A stretch of 57,347 bases of DNA, taken from contig NZ_MUBJ01000025.1 in the NCBI RefSeq assembly GCF_002127535.1, positions 1-57,347 of the forward strand, read 5' to 3'. Below are positions 21,565 through 31,005 of this stretch, piece after piece. Position 1 is the stretch's first letter; every line of letters begins with the position of its first letter. The stretch comes from Xenorhabdus vietnamensis (GTDB lineage: Bacteria > Pseudomonadota > Gammaproteobacteria > Enterobacterales > Enterobacteriaceae). Under the pieces are notes generated by a model. It saw only the letters and a list, made by a program, of their open reading frames with translations. It was not told the origin of the DNA and did no database searches. The position numbers and the translations under genes are program-made.

Positions 21565-22173
21565 TTAGCTTGGTTTGAACAGTAGATGACCCATTCTGTT
21601 GGCTTTGGTATCTAAGTAGTGAGCATTTTTGGGATTACGCCCTACAATTAGCGGAACACGTTCAATGATATTAATGCCCGCTTCTATCATGATTTCAACT
21701 TTTTTAGGGTTGTTGGTAAGAAGACGAATTTCACTAATATTCAATAAATTATACATGTCTGCGCAAAGAGTGAAATCTCTCTCATCGGCAGCGAAACCTA
21801 ATTGATGATTGGCTTCAACAGTGTCAATACCTTGATCCTGTAAAGCATAGGCACGGATTTTATTTAGCAGACCAATATTGCGGCCTTCCTGACGGTGATA
21901 TAGCAAAACACCGCGGCCTTCCTGACTAATTTGCGAAAGAGCAGCTTCTAATTGAAAACCACAGTCGCATCTTAGGCTAAATAAAGCATCTCCGGTGAGG
22001 CATTCTGAGTGAATCCGCGATAATATAGGTTTATCGCCAGTAATATCGCCGAAAACAAGAGCAACATGATCGCGACCTGTATCGATTTCCTCAAATCCAA
22101 TCATTAAAAACTCGCCCCATGGCGTAGGTAATTTCGCTTCAGCTACTCGTTTTAGCTGCATTTTTTTATTCAT
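21565..22173 (-). CDS. ribA: GTP cyclohydrolase II
   Basis: 202 residues. The zinc site is Cys58-x10-Cys69-x-Cys71 ([18 protein letters not shown]), and the substrate-binding [11 protein letters not shown] block follows. It opens GTP to the pyrimidine precursor of riboflavin, releasing formate and pyrophosphate. The E. coli protein begins at the MQLKRV that is codon 5 here; the upstream ATG has a better (GGATC) context. E. coli has pgpB next to ribA, but here pgpB is missing and ribA is divergent from lapA. Confidence 0.96.
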   Translation of the reverse strand: MNKKMQLKRVAEAKLPTPWGEFLMIGFEEIDTGRDHVALVFGDITGDKPILSRIHSECLTGDALFSLRCDCGFQLEAALSQISQEGRGVLLYHRQEGRNIGLLNKIRAYALQDQGIDTVEANHQLGFAADERDFTLCADMYNLLNISEIRLLTNNPKKVEIMIEAGINIIERVPLIVGRNPKNAHYLDTKANRMGHLLFKPS

Positions 22174-22566
22174 ATGTTGATTTGATCCGTTATAAATATT
22201 GCGATACTCAGAACAATACCGGTTGAGAAATTAGCTGAAATTACATAAAAAAAATCTCTCTGATTACAACGCATGCATGCCGGTACATTGTAACAGAAAT
22301 TATTAATACGTATGCATATTATGCACCGAGCCCTTTTAGTGATAACTAAACAGTAAGTAGATTTTTGAAGGTGTATGGTGTGGTATTGTTTTGGAAAAAC
22401 AGTAGAATTGAATGCAAACAAGCGGGATAATATCACAAAAAGAAGGAAATCGTTGTTTGTTGCAATAAATTGCTTCCTTTGCTTAGACGAGAAATGCTAA
22501 TTTAACACGCCACTATGTCTGTTATTTGGCATAACTAATCAGTAACAATAGATAACAGGAAGAAAT
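22174..22566. other. divergent ribA-lapA intergenic region
   Basis: 393 bases without a supported gene. It must hold promoters for ribA (minus) and lapA (plus). Two short palindromes are visible, GCATGCATGC near 22272 and TGCATATTATGCA near 22315. No FMN riboswitch pattern was recognised, in line with E. coli, where that element precedes ribB and not ribA. Confidence 0.45.
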
Positions 22567-22881
22567 GTGAAATATTTTCTAATTTTATTACTGGCACTGG
22601 TTGTTTTTGTTATCTCAGTGACACTGGGAGCAAATAATAATCAAATAGTGACATTTAACTATTTGATTGCTAAGGGTGATTACTCTGTGTCCACATTGCT
22701 GGCTACGCTGTTTGCTATTGGTTTTATCCTCGGTTGGAGTATTTGTGGTTTTTTTTACCTGCGCGCCTGTATTTCTTTGCGACATGAAAAACGCAAAATC
22801 AAGCGACTGGAAGCTCAAATGGGGCAGTCATCTGAATCATCCACAAAAACCATGTCTACCGTAGCATTAAACAAGGAATAA
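22567..22881 (+). CDS. lapA: lipopolysaccharide assembly protein A (YciS)
   Basis: 104 residues. The GTG at 22567 gives the conserved start MKYFLILLLALVVFVISVTLG. Two transmembrane helices (about 2-20 and 41-63) flank a short polar loop, and a cytoplasmic coiled-coil tail (HEKRKIKRLEAQ) follows. It partners LapB in the inner membrane. It lies six bases before lapB, clearly one operon, as in E. coli. RBS CAGGAAG just upstream. Confidence 0.94.
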   Translation: MKYFLILLLALVVFVISVTLGANNNQIVTFNYLIAKGDYSVSTLLATLFAIGFILGWSICGFFYLRACISLRHEKRKIKRLEAQMGQSSESSTKTMSTVALNKE

Positions 22882-22887
22882 TTCTCC

Positions 22888-24057
22888 ATGTTAGAGCTGT
22901 TATTTCTGTTGCTTCCCATTGCTGCCGCTTATGGCTGGTATATGGGGCGCAGAAGTGCTCAACAAGATAAACAACAATCGGCTGACCGCCTTTCACGTGA
23001 GTATGTTGATGGTGTTAACTTTTTGCTCTCCAATCAGCAGGATAAGGCGGTAGATTTATTTCTTGATATGCTAAAAGAGGATAGTTCTACATTTGAGGCT
23101 CACCTGACTCTGGGAAATCTATTCCGTTCCCGTGGTGAAGTTGAAAGAGCTATCCGTATTCACCAGTCCCTGATGGAAAGTGCTTCTCTGACATTTGAAC
23201 AGCGTTTGCTTGCGATCCAGCAGCTTGGACGAGATTATATGGCTGCTGGAGTCTATGATAGAGCTGAAAACATGTTCACTCAGCTAGTTGACGAAACAGA
23301 TTTCCGCGAAAATGCCTTCAACTCTTTGCTAACCATCTATCAGTCAACTAGTGATTGGAATAAAGCCATCGGTATCGCTGAGAAACTAGTAAAATTGGGC
23401 AAACACCATTTTCGGGAAGAAATTGCCCATTTTTATTGTGAGTTGGCTCTGCAATGTATGGGTAGTGACGATTTCACCAATGCAATCGGCTACTTGAATA
23501 AAGCCGCCCAAGCAGATAAAAACTGCGCCCGTGTTTCTATTATGCTTGGTCGTATTTATATGGCTCAAGGAGAATATTCTAAAGCAACCGATGCGTTGAA
23601 ACGTATTCTTGAACAGGATAAGCAAGTGGTCAGTGAGTCTTTACCAATGCTGCAAGAATGCTATCAACGTCTATCTCAACCAGAAGAGTGGCAATCTTTT
23701 GTACAGTGCTGTGTAGAAGAAAAATGTGGTGCGATTGCTGAACTGCATATGGCCGATATTCTTGAGAAGAAAGAAGGGCGTGATGTCGCTCAGAATTACA
23801 TTAATCGTCAGTTGGAACGCCACCCAACAATGAGGCTATTTTACCGTTTGATGGATTACCATCTGACAGAAGCAGAAGAAGGGAGAGCTAAAGAAAGTTT
23901 GATTCTTTTGCGCAATATGGTAGGTGAACAAATCCGCACGAAACCTGATTATCGATGCCATAAATGTGGCTTCACTTCCCGCTCGTTATACTGGCATTGC
24001 CCATCATGTCGTTCATGGGACTCTATTAAACCGATTAGGGGACTGGATGGACAGTGA
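22888..24057 (+). CDS. lapB: lipopolysaccharide assembly protein B (YciM), TPR adaptor
   Basis: 389 residues, the E. coli length. An N-terminal membrane anchor (1-20) is followed by an array of tetratricopeptide repeats (about 35-350) and a C-terminal rubredoxin-type metal site, CHKCG...CPSC (about 357-378). LapB brings the LpxC deacetylase to FtsH for degradation and so sets lipopolysaccharide output; it is opposed by YejM/PbgA. Both the TPR array and the metal knuckle are intact here. Confidence 0.96.
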   Translation: MLELLFLLLPIAAAYGWYMGRRSAQQDKQQSADRLSREYVDGVNFLLSNQQDKAVDLFLDMLKEDSSTFEAHLTLGNLFRSRGEVERAIRIHQSLMESASLTFEQRLLAIQQLGRDYMAAGVYDRAENMFTQLVDETDFRENAFNSLLTIYQSTSDWNKAIGIAEKLVKLGKHHFREEIAHFYCELALQCMGSDDFTNAIGYLNKAAQADKNCARVSIMLGRIYMAQGEYSKATDALKRILEQDKQVVSESLPMLQECYQRLSQPEEWQSFVQCCVEEKCGAIAELHMADILEKKEGRDVAQNYINRQLERHPTMRLFYRLMDYHLTEAEEGRAKESLILLRNMVGEQIRTKPDYRCHKCGFTSRSLYWHCPSCRSWDSIKPIRGLDGQ

Positions 24058-24254
24058 CGCTGTCACTACCTTCGTTGTTGTCACAATGCTTGTCATTATG
24101 TATTAGCAATGCCATGTATTAATAATGCACTATTATAAATAATTTATTATGAATACACTTTTATAAATATTTTTGAATACGAATATGTTTTTATTCATTG
24201 GTGATTAAAGTTCATAAGTAATTTAAGTTAATTGGTAAATCAAAGGGCCTAAAA

Positions 24255-24995
24255 ATGACTTTCCACACAGCTCAAACTTTAGATAAACAGATTAACTCGC
24301 CTGTTATTGTTGCACTGGATTATGACAATCAAAATGCAGCACTGGCATTTGTCGACAAGATTGATCCACAATCCTGCCGTCTGAAAGTGGGCAAAGAAAT
24401 GTTTACGCTTTATGGTCCGCAATTTGTTCAGGCATTGCATCAGAGTGGTTTTGATGTGTTTTTGGATCTCAAGTTCCATGATATTCCCAATACAACGGCA
24501 AGAGCCGTCGCGGCGGCGGCTGAATTAGGTGTGTGGATGGTTAATGTTCACGCAAGTGGTGGTGCGAGAATGATGACTGCTGCTAAAAAAGCGTTGTTGC
24601 CTTACGGTAAGGATGCGCCTTTGTTGATTGCTGTTACAGTACTGACCAGCATGGAGCAATCTGATTTATTGGGTATAGGTATTGATATGACTCCAGCACA
24701 ACATGCTGAGCGTTTAGCATTATTGACAAAACAGTGTGGTCTGGATGGAGTGGTCTGCTCAGCTCATGAAGCACAACAATTGAAAACGGTATGTGGGCAG
24801 GCGTTCCAACTTGTTACTCCTGGCATTCGTCCTGAAGGTGCAGAGGCGGGAGATCAGCGCAGGATCATGACACCACCTAAAGCGGTTCAGGTTGGGGTGG
24901 ATTATATGGTGATCGGGCGTCCAATTACTCGCGCAGACAATCCAGCATTGGCACTACAGCAGATTAATCAATCTATTGGGATCGCTCATGGATAA
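24255..24995 (+). CDS. pyrF: orotidine 5'-phosphate decarboxylase
   Basis: 246 residues. The alternating Lys/Asp active site is visible in LKVGKEMF and [10 protein letters not shown], and the phosphate-binding end ([16 protein letters not shown]) is intact. It makes UMP from OMP, the last step of pyrimidine synthesis. 197 AT-rich bases separate it from lapB, enough for its own promoter. Its last codons overlap the yciH start. Confidence 0.97.
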   Translation: MTFHTAQTLDKQINSPVIVALDYDNQNAALAFVDKIDPQSCRLKVGKEMFTLYGPQFVQALHQSGFDVFLDLKFHDIPNTTARAVAAAAELGVWMVNVHASGGARMMTAAKKALLPYGKDAPLLIAVTVLTSMEQSDLLGIGIDMTPAQHAERLALLTKQCGLDGVVCSAHEAQQLKTVCGQAFQLVTPGIRPEGAEAGDQRRIMTPPKAVQVGVDYMVIGRPITRADNPALALQQINQSIGIAHG

Positions 24996-25311
24996 TAGCT
25001 CTCACCTAGTTTATTCGACGGATGGCGGCCGCATTCAGGAAGAAAAAGTAAAATATACTCGTCCTAAAGGTGATGGTATTGTGCGTATTCATCGCCAAAC
25101 CAGTGGCCGTAAAGGAAAGGGGGTTTGTGTGATTACGGGTGTCGATGCTGATGATCAAACTTTGGCTAAACTGGCAGCCGAATTGAAGAAAAAGTGTGGT
25201 TGCGGCGGTTCTGTCAAAGAGGGTGAAATTGAGATTCAAGGCGATAAACGCGATTTGTTGAAGCAATTGCTGGAAGCAAAAGGATTGAAAGTAAAACTGG
25301 CTGGAGGTTAA
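24988..25311 (+). CDS. yciH: SUI1/eIF1-like translation factor YciH
   Basis: 107 residues from the ATG at 24988, which overlaps the pyrF stop by eight bases and has GGGA upstream; this matches the E. coli start and length. The frame opens four codons earlier at a TTG, which I reject. The SUI1 fold is evident ([32 protein letters not shown]). The bacterial protein resembles eIF1 and can affect initiation fidelity in vitro. Translationally coupled to pyrF. Confidence 0.93.
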   Translation: MDNSSHLVYSTDGGRIQEEKVKYTRPKGDGIVRIHRQTSGRKGKGVCVITGVDADDQTLAKLAAELKKKCGCGGSVKEGEIEIQGDKRDLLKQLLEAKGLKVKLAGG

Positions 25312-25329
25312 TTCCAGTTTGTTATATAT

Positions 25330-25359
25330 GAGCTATGCAGCAAATAAACTGCATAGCTC
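25330..25359. terminator. inverted repeat between yciH and bla, possible terminator
   Basis: GAGCTATGCAG (25330-25340) and CTGCATAGCTC (25349-25359) form a perfect 11-bp stem. It lies between convergent genes but lacks a T tract on either strand. Confidence 0.5.
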
Positions 25360-25389
25360 GTTAACAACCCAGTTCTACGTTAAAAAACT

Positions 25390-26364
25390 TTATTTATTCA
25401 GCGATTCGTTTTGAGTCATGATACGTGCAGCTGCTGCTAATACATCGGGACGAGCACGGCCTTCTTGGTTATCTGGTTGAGTAAAGTAAGTAACCAAAAC
25501 CAATGGTGCACGTTTGGGGACTGGCCAAATGACTGCAACATCATTAGTTGTACCATAATCGCAACGACCTGTTTTATCTCCCACAACCCAACCTTTGGGC
25601 ACTCCTGCAAGGATACTGGTGTTGCCTGTTGTATTTCCTTTTAACCATTCAATTAATTGTTCACGTTGTGTTGTAGCCAAAGCATTTCCCAACGCTAAAT
25701 TATACAAACTTTTTGCCATGGCTTGCGGGGTGGATGTATCTCGCTCATCACCCGGAATGGCGGTATTTAATTCAGGCTCTTGGCGATCGAGGCGAAAATG
25801 GTTGTCACCAATAGCACGGGCGAATTTTGTAACTTCACTTGGGCCATTAAGTTGGTTAAGAAGCAAATTCATCGCCGTATTATCACTATATTGTAGTGTT
25901 GCTGCGCTCAATTCTCCCAATGTCATTCCATCTTTAAGGTGTTTTTCTGTGATAGGGCTGTATTCAACAAGATCTGATTGTTGATAATGAATTCGTTGGT
26001 TCAATAAGTGAGTGTTGATTTCGCTTTTTTTCAGAATGGCGGATGCCACCATTAGTTTACTGGTACTGCATAAAGGAAAACGTTCATTTGCACGGTAAGT
26101 GATAGTGGAATGATCAGACGTATCTATCAATACCACACCAAGTCGGCCATTGGCATTTTTTTCCAGCATGGAAAGCTGGTCGATGATCTCTTTTGTCTTG
26201 AGAGAATCCTTTGAGGATGATATTCCACTCTGGAGAGAAGTTTGATCTCTATAAAGAAATTGATTTTGGTGAACTGTTGCACTGGCTGGATAAGTAAATA
26301 ATACGCCAAGCAAGGAAGAAAGAACGGTCGGGAAACCTTTCCGGTTCAATGAAAAAAATCGCAT
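25390..26364 (-). CDS. class A beta-lactamase
   Basis: 324 residues with a signal peptide (cut probably after YPASA, residue 29) and an extra 25-30 residue linker before the catalytic domain. Active-site elements in order: Ser100-Thr-Ser-Lys103 (Ambler 70-73), Ser160-Asp-Asn162 (130-132), Glu196 in EPELN (166) and Lys264-Thr-Gly266 (234-236). The surrounding sequence (DYGTTND, NTAIPGD) resembles the CTX-M/chromosomal extended-spectrum group. Unusually, KTG is followed by Arg-Cys where CTX-M has Ser-Gly. That cysteine (Cys268, Ambler 238) and Cys99 (Ambler 69) are the only two cysteines, so a 69-238 disulfide like that of class A carbapenemases is likely. The spectrum cannot be deduced from sequence. 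Periplasmic. It lies downstream of rnb on the same strand but behind a terminator. Confidence 0.95.
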   Translation of the reverse strand: MRFFSLNRKGFPTVLSSLLGVLFTYPASATVHQNQFLYRDQTSLQSGISSSKDSLKTKEIIDQLSMLEKNANGRLGVVLIDTSDHSTITYRANERFPLCSTSKLMVASAILKKSEINTHLLNQRIHYQQSDLVEYSPITEKHLKDGMTLGELSAATLQYSDNTAMNLLLNQLNGPSEVTKFARAIGDNHFRLDRQEPELNTAIPGDERDTSTPQAMAKSLYNLALGNALATTQREQLIEWLKGNTTGNTSILAGVPKGWVVGDKTGRCDYGTTNDVAVIWPVPKRAPLVLVTYFTQPDNQEGRARPDVLAAAARIMTQNESLNK

Positions 26365-26493
26365 GTGGGGAGCCTTTAGGGGTTATTGAAGAATCAGGTT
26401 GATAATTGGTGCTAACTAGCTTGATATTATCAGGGGATTATATTGAATAGATTACTCTACTGTTAATATTAATATAGAAATATTATTACAAAA

Positions 26494-26515
26494 CTGCCGC
26501 CATAAATGGCGGCAG
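26494..26515 (-). terminator. rnb Rho-independent terminator
   Basis: On the minus strand CTGCCGCCAT / ATGGCGGCAG form a perfect 10-bp GC-rich stem followed by TTTT. It separates rnb from the beta-lactamase gene. Confidence 0.85.
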
Positions 26516-26549
26516 CAATGTTTTATCGAAATTATTTGTAAGATATAGC

Positions 26550-28487
26550 TTATACAGGGCGAGCCACAATGTTGCGGGTTTCCATTCTGACTTCTTCAAT
26601 CCGGACATTGATGATGTCATTCAAGCGGTGAACCGTTTCGCCCTTAATCAGTACTGAACCTGTTTCTTGGCTGCATTGAAGTTCATCACGAACCGCATGC
26701 AAGAATGGTCCGGGAACAAAAGCAATTGCTCCGTTATCTACCAGTCGTACTCGTAGGCCACCACGGGTAATATCGACAATTTCTGCCGGGAATGTTTTGT
26801 CTGTACCAGCATGGAGCTGTAGGAAACAGGCATAGAGCCAGTCACCGACATCGCGTTCTGCCATGCGGTTAGCTCGGCGACGGTCAGTCAATTGAAGGCA
26901 AAGATCTTCGGTTGGTTTTTCTGCCTCATCTTGCTGAATAATCGCTTTTAACAAACGATGATTGATAATGTCACTGTACTTACGGATAGGCGATGTCCAA
27001 GTAGCGTAAGCATCAAACCCCAGACCAAAGTGTGGACCCGGTTCTGTTTTGATTTCGGCAAATGTTTGGAAACGGCGGATGCGGCTATCTAAGAATTGCG
27101 TTGGTTGTTCATCCAATTCACGACGCAGTTCACAAAACCCTTCCAGTTTCAGCAATGTTTCAGCATCAGCTTCAATATTGTGCTCTTTGAGGACTTCAAC
27201 GACTTGTTCAATCTGAGTAGGTTCGAAGCCAGTGTGGACGTTATAAATACCAAAACCTAATTTATCACGCAGAACTTTAGCTGCACATAAATTTGCTGCG
27301 ATCATGGCCTCTTCAACGATACGGTTGGCTGATCGGCGTTGTTCAATAATGATATCAACAACATTGCCACCTTCATCAAGAATAAAGCGATAATCTGGGC
27401 GTTCCTTGAAAACCAGTGCGTTTTGTAAGCGCCAGTTATTACGGCGTTCACACATCTCTTTCAGAAGCGTAATTTGGGTTGTAACGGCATCTGATTTTGG
27501 TTTCCAACCTTCTTGGCCTTCTAACCAATCTGAAACTTCGTCATAAACCAGCTTAAATTTAGACTCGACCCATGCCGCGAAAAATTGAATATCATCGCCC
27601 AATTGACCATCTTCCAGAATGGAAACCTGACAAACCAGAGCAGGGCGGCGCACATTAGGGCGCAAAGAACATAGGTTATCAGACAGCTCACGAGGGAGCA
27701 TTGGGATATTGAAACCCGGCAGATAATTGGTGAAACAGCGCTGGTAAGCAATTTTGTCCAGTTCGCTACCCGCTTTGATATAAGCTGTTGGGTCTGCAAT
27801 AGCAATAGAAAGTTTCAGGCTGCCATCATCATTTTTGGTGATGTGCAGGGCATCATCCATATCTTCGGTTGTTGCACTATCAATAGTGACAAAATCAAGA
27901 GCGCTCAGATCGATGCGTTCGACAGAACTGTCATCCAACTTGCAATCTGTCATTGCTGGAGCTTCACGTTCTAGACTGTGACGGGTTAATGTGACCCACC
28001 ATGGTGCATAATGATCATCACCTTGAGTGATATGGCCAGTAATTTCAGCATGAAACCCGCGATCACCTTTCAGGGGGTGTCGGCGCATTTCAGCTACAGC
28101 CCAATCACCATTTTCAAACGCATGATTAACTTGGTCATTAGGACGGCAAGGGATGGTATCTCTTAATAACGGATGGTCAGGAATAATCCATAGTCGGTTA
28201 TCATTTTCTTTCTTTTGGATCCTTCCTACAAAGCGGGTCAGGAATGGTTCAATTAGAGATTCTGGCTCGGCAATCTCTTTATCTTTGTCTGAGTGAATGG
28301 CGGCGGTAATTCGGTCACCGTGCATTACTTTCTTCATGTGGGGAGGTGGAATGAAATAACTTTTTTGACCATCGACTTCTAAAAATCCAAAGCCTTTTTC
28401 AGTTCCTTTGACTAAACCTTCAACGCGCAGAGTTTTAGAGTGAAGTTGCTGTTTTAGCTGCGCAAGCAGCGGATTATTTTGAAACAT
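26550..28487 (-). CDS. rnb: exoribonuclease II
   Basis: 645 residues, one more than E. coli RNase II. Order of domains: two cold-shock domains ([22 protein letters not shown] near residue 20), the RNB catalytic domain with the Asp cluster in [18 protein letters not shown] (about 195-212; E. coli Asp201, 207, 209 and 210) and a C-terminal S1 domain ([17 protein letters not shown]). It degrades single-stranded RNA 3' to 5'. No Shine-Dalgarno sequence is obvious before the ATG. The gene is divergent from the type VI cassette across 770 bases. Confidence 0.97.
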   Translation of the reverse strand: MFQNNPLLAQLKQQLHSKTLRVEGLVKGTEKGFGFLEVDGQKSYFIPPPHMKKVMHGDRITAAIHSDKDKEIAEPESLIEPFLTRFVGRIQKKENDNRLWIIPDHPLLRDTIPCRPNDQVNHAFENGDWAVAEMRRHPLKGDRGFHAEITGHITQGDDHYAPWWVTLTRHSLEREAPAMTDCKLDDSSVERIDLSALDFVTIDSATTEDMDDALHITKNDDGSLKLSIAIADPTAYIKAGSELDKIAYQRCFTNYLPGFNIPMLPRELSDNLCSLRPNVRRPALVCQVSILEDGQLGDDIQFFAAWVESKFKLVYDEVSDWLEGQEGWKPKSDAVTTQITLLKEMCERRNNWRLQNALVFKERPDYRFILDEGGNVVDIIIEQRRSANRIVEEAMIAANLCAAKVLRDKLGFGIYNVHTGFEPTQIEQVVEVLKEHNIEADAETLLKLEGFCELRRELDEQPTQFLDSRIRRFQTFAEIKTEPGPHFGLGFDAYATWTSPIRKYSDIINHRLLKAIIQQDEAEKPTEDLCLQLTDRRRANRMAERDVGDWLYACFLQLHAGTDKTFPAEIVDITRGGLRVRLVDNGAIAFVPGPFLHAVRDELQCSQETGSVLIKGETVHRLNDIINVRIEEVRMETRNIVARPV

Positions 28488-29257
28488 AATATCTGGGGAG
28501 TATGGGGTTATTATGGATAATTTTAGATAGTAGTTTTACGCGAATCGAAGGTATGGGGCAAGCAACATCTTAACAAAACAGAAAAATTTGTGGAGTAAGC
28601 CTAAAAATTGCATGCAATATATACATAAAATGAGGTGTTTTTATGTGGAAATCATCACTGAATCAGGAGAGCTATTGGATTAATGCATATATTAATGTTA
28701 TGGGGTTATGTGTCCCAAAATTACCATGATGGGTGAATTTTTCTCTTAGGAGTTTTATATTGCTCGGCCTGGAAACCATCATTTCATATGATTATGGTAC
28801 AGTTATGATTTTTATTGTCTGAATTGTAAATTCGTTGAATTTAGCTTTAATTCATTTTTCTTATTGATGTAATCTAACTTAAAAAACTTATTTAAATAAT
28901 TAATAGTGTAAATGTCATTAATGGTGAGTCTTTGTTTTTTTATGAGTGTCATGATATTACATTTTTATTTGTTTGTGTTAAATACTGTAACGCTTGCGTT
29001 AATTAAAATTGTTCTTTCTAGTGAGGTTGTTATGTAATAGTGCAATTAATAATAAACATTATTAAAATATATTGTTTTATTTTTCATGGTGTTATTTTTA
29101 TTTTCTTATGAGCTTAAACTCCTTTTAATTAAAACTTATGAAGATAATTTAAAGGTATGATTTGTTATAAATAATTTTTTCAAATTAAACTTTAGGGATA
29201 AATATTCTAACTGAAAATTAATATTACATTTGGTATCGTTTTTAAAATGGAGCTGAT
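28488..29257. other. long AT-rich intergenic region between rnb and the type VI cassette
   Basis: 770 bases, strongly AT-rich, with no ORF of normal size. It must contain promoters for rnb (minus) and for tssF (plus). One short frame with a good ribosome site lies at 28643-28729 (listed separately). The rest shows only A/T runs. AT-rich leaders of this kind are common targets of H-NS silencing; that is inference. Confidence 0.5.
28643..28729 (+). CDS. candidate 28-residue small protein
   Basis: ATG 28643 is preceded by GAGGTG seven bases upstream, and the frame reads MWKSSLNQESYWINAYINVM before ending in GLCVPKLP and TGA. It is the only small frame in the gap with a convincing ribosome site. 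No homologue recognised; it may be noise. Confidence 0.25.
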   Translation: MWKSSLNQESYWINAYINVMGLCVPKLP

Positions 29258-30994
29258 ATGGATTCTTTTCAATTTTATTACCACTGGGAATTGGATTATC
29301 TGCGGCAACTTGAAAAACTGGTTGGTGAGGAAAAGCCCCATTTGGCAGAGCACTTTAATGGTTATGATCCTGATATTGAAAGACTGAATCAAGGCTTTGC
29401 TGCTTTAATTGCACGTGTGCATCAGAAAGTGGATGATGCATTTCCAGAAATTACCCTGCCTCTGCTGCAACGATTAACTACTCAATCTATCAAAGGAATA
29501 CCTGCCACAAGTGTCGTTCAGTTTGATGGAAGAGAAGGGTTTGACTTTTCTTGCACACTGCCGAGAGGCTCCGAAGTTTCATCAGGGACAGGTGTGACGT
29601 TTGCGACGAGCAGAGATTGCCATATTGAACCGCTAATATTGCTGGCGCGGGATATCACTTATCAGGCAGAAACCACCCTGATAACCCTCACGTTCCAATA
29701 TATTGGCAAGGATGATCACTGGCCTATCCGTCCCATCAGCTTATTTCTCAGCCCCAATGAAGCGGTGGCTGATACATTGATGCTTGCCCTGTGTCGTTTT
29801 TTACAGCGTGCAGAATTGCACCACAACGGGTTAATTTATCCGGTCGAACCTTTCTGGTTTGAACCGCTGTCTGGTACTTCCCGGCTGATTTTATCACCGC
29901 CGATTTCAGCAGCAGGAAACTGGGCCCCGCAAATGCTGATGGAATCCCTCTACTTACCTCATGTTCATCATTTTTTAACGCTGGTTTTGCCTACGGTGAT
30001 GTCTAGCCGATTATCCATGACGGAAAGCCAGCAGTTCAGCATAACGCTGAAACTTCATGACGTCTTACCATTGTCTGAGGCGCAATTGGCGGATGCTTTT
30101 CAGCTCCATTGTGTGCCCGTCGTGAACCTTGAACGCCGGTTGCAGGTGACACAGTCCTTTGCGCCAGATACCGCCCGCTATCCTCTGTCTTTGCCACCCG
30201 GACAGGGACTCCTGCATATGACTGACCTCCGGTTAAAAGATGAACCCGGTAAAGAGCGCGGCAAGCGATCTCAGTTTTATCCGATGAGTCAATTCACTCA
30301 TTTTTTCCGTCATGCTGATGAAGAAGTCTGGTTCTATGCGCTGGACATTACCCGGGGTGCGCTGGGGGATCTGGAATATGCACTCATGTTTTATGACAAT
30401 CATGCCCGACCGATGGAACAGCCGCCAGAGCAAGAATTTACCTGCCATTTTGTGGCGTTTGATACTGGCCTACCCACATTGGCGGTGGGTGATATTTGTC
30501 ATGCGAGTGAGAATATTCCTGATGGGCTACAAGTCAAAAACCTCACTCCCACGGCTCTTAGCTATCCACCTGTCACCGACTCTTCACGATACTGGGGGTT
30601 GCTGTCACACCATGCCGCAAACGGTTTCTGGCTGAACTCGGTATCTGCTCTCAAGCAATTACTGTGGGATTACGATTTTTATGCTGACCTTGACCGTCAT
30701 ACCCATCGCGATATTCAGCGACTAACCGCAGGCATTTTAGCGATTCAGTCCACGCCCGGTGACTGGCTGATCCGTGGCGTTCCTTATCGCTGTGTGCATG
30801 TCGAACTGACACTGGATGAATCAGCTTATACCTGTAAGGGAGAACTGTTCCGGTTTGCCAATGCCTTGTACCAGTTTTTGCCGTTCTGTCTTACTGAAGA
30901 TATGCGTATGCGAATGACCGTCATCGGGAATACTTCCGATATCCGGTGGCTTTTATCGCCTTGTCCGCTTCAAGGATATCGCCCAATTATGTGA
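29258..30994 (+). CDS. tssF: type VI secretion baseplate protein TssF (VasA/ImpG family)
   Basis: 578 residues. The N-terminus has the family pattern: YYHWELDYLRQLEKL, then DPDIERLNQGFAALIARVHQKVDDAFPEITLPLLQ, ending in IPATSVVQF. The C-terminus shows the FANALYQFLPF block that sits near the end of TssF proteins. TssF forms the baseplate wedge with TssE, TssG and TssK and docks the VgrG hub. None of those partners is in the window; the next gene is vgrG, 11 bases on. So this is a lone TssF in an effector cassette, perhaps a duplicate dedicated to this spike. GC is higher than in flanking DNA. GGAG precedes the ATG. Confidence 0.85.
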   Translation: MDSFQFYYHWELDYLRQLEKLVGEEKPHLAEHFNGYDPDIERLNQGFAALIARVHQKVDDAFPEITLPLLQRLTTQSIKGIPATSVVQFDGREGFDFSCTLPRGSEVSSGTGVTFATSRDCHIEPLILLARDITYQAETTLITLTFQYIGKDDHWPIRPISLFLSPNEAVADTLMLALCRFLQRAELHHNGLIYPVEPFWFEPLSGTSRLILSPPISAAGNWAPQMLMESLYLPHVHHFLTLVLPTVMSSRLSMTESQQFSITLKLHDVLPLSEAQLADAFQLHCVPVVNLERRLQVTQSFAPDTARYPLSLPPGQGLLHMTDLRLKDEPGKERGKRSQFYPMSQFTHFFRHADEEVWFYALDITRGALGDLEYALMFYDNHARPMEQPPEQEFTCHFVAFDTGLPTLAVGDICHASENIPDGLQVKNLTPTALSYPPVTDSSRYWGLLSHHAANGFWLNSVSALKQLLWDYDFYADLDRHTHRDIQRLTAGILAIQSTPGDWLIRGVPYRCVHVELTLDESAYTCKGELFRFANALYQFLPFCLTEDMRMRMTVIGNTSDIRWLLSPCPLQGYRPIM

Positions 30995-31005
30995 GGAGCT
31001 GCAAA

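Noticed and set aside
22300..22335. dif-like string GGTGCATAATATGCAT on the minus strand
   Set aside because: It matches part of the XerC arm only; spacing and the XerD arm (TTATGTTAAAT) do not fit.
22170..22436. 88-codon minus-strand ORF upstream of ribA
   Set aside because: Its composition is not protein-like, it has no ribosome site and it overlaps the ribA start.
28946..29040. 31-codon plus-strand frame before tssF
   Set aside because: No ribosome site and composition like the AT-rich background.
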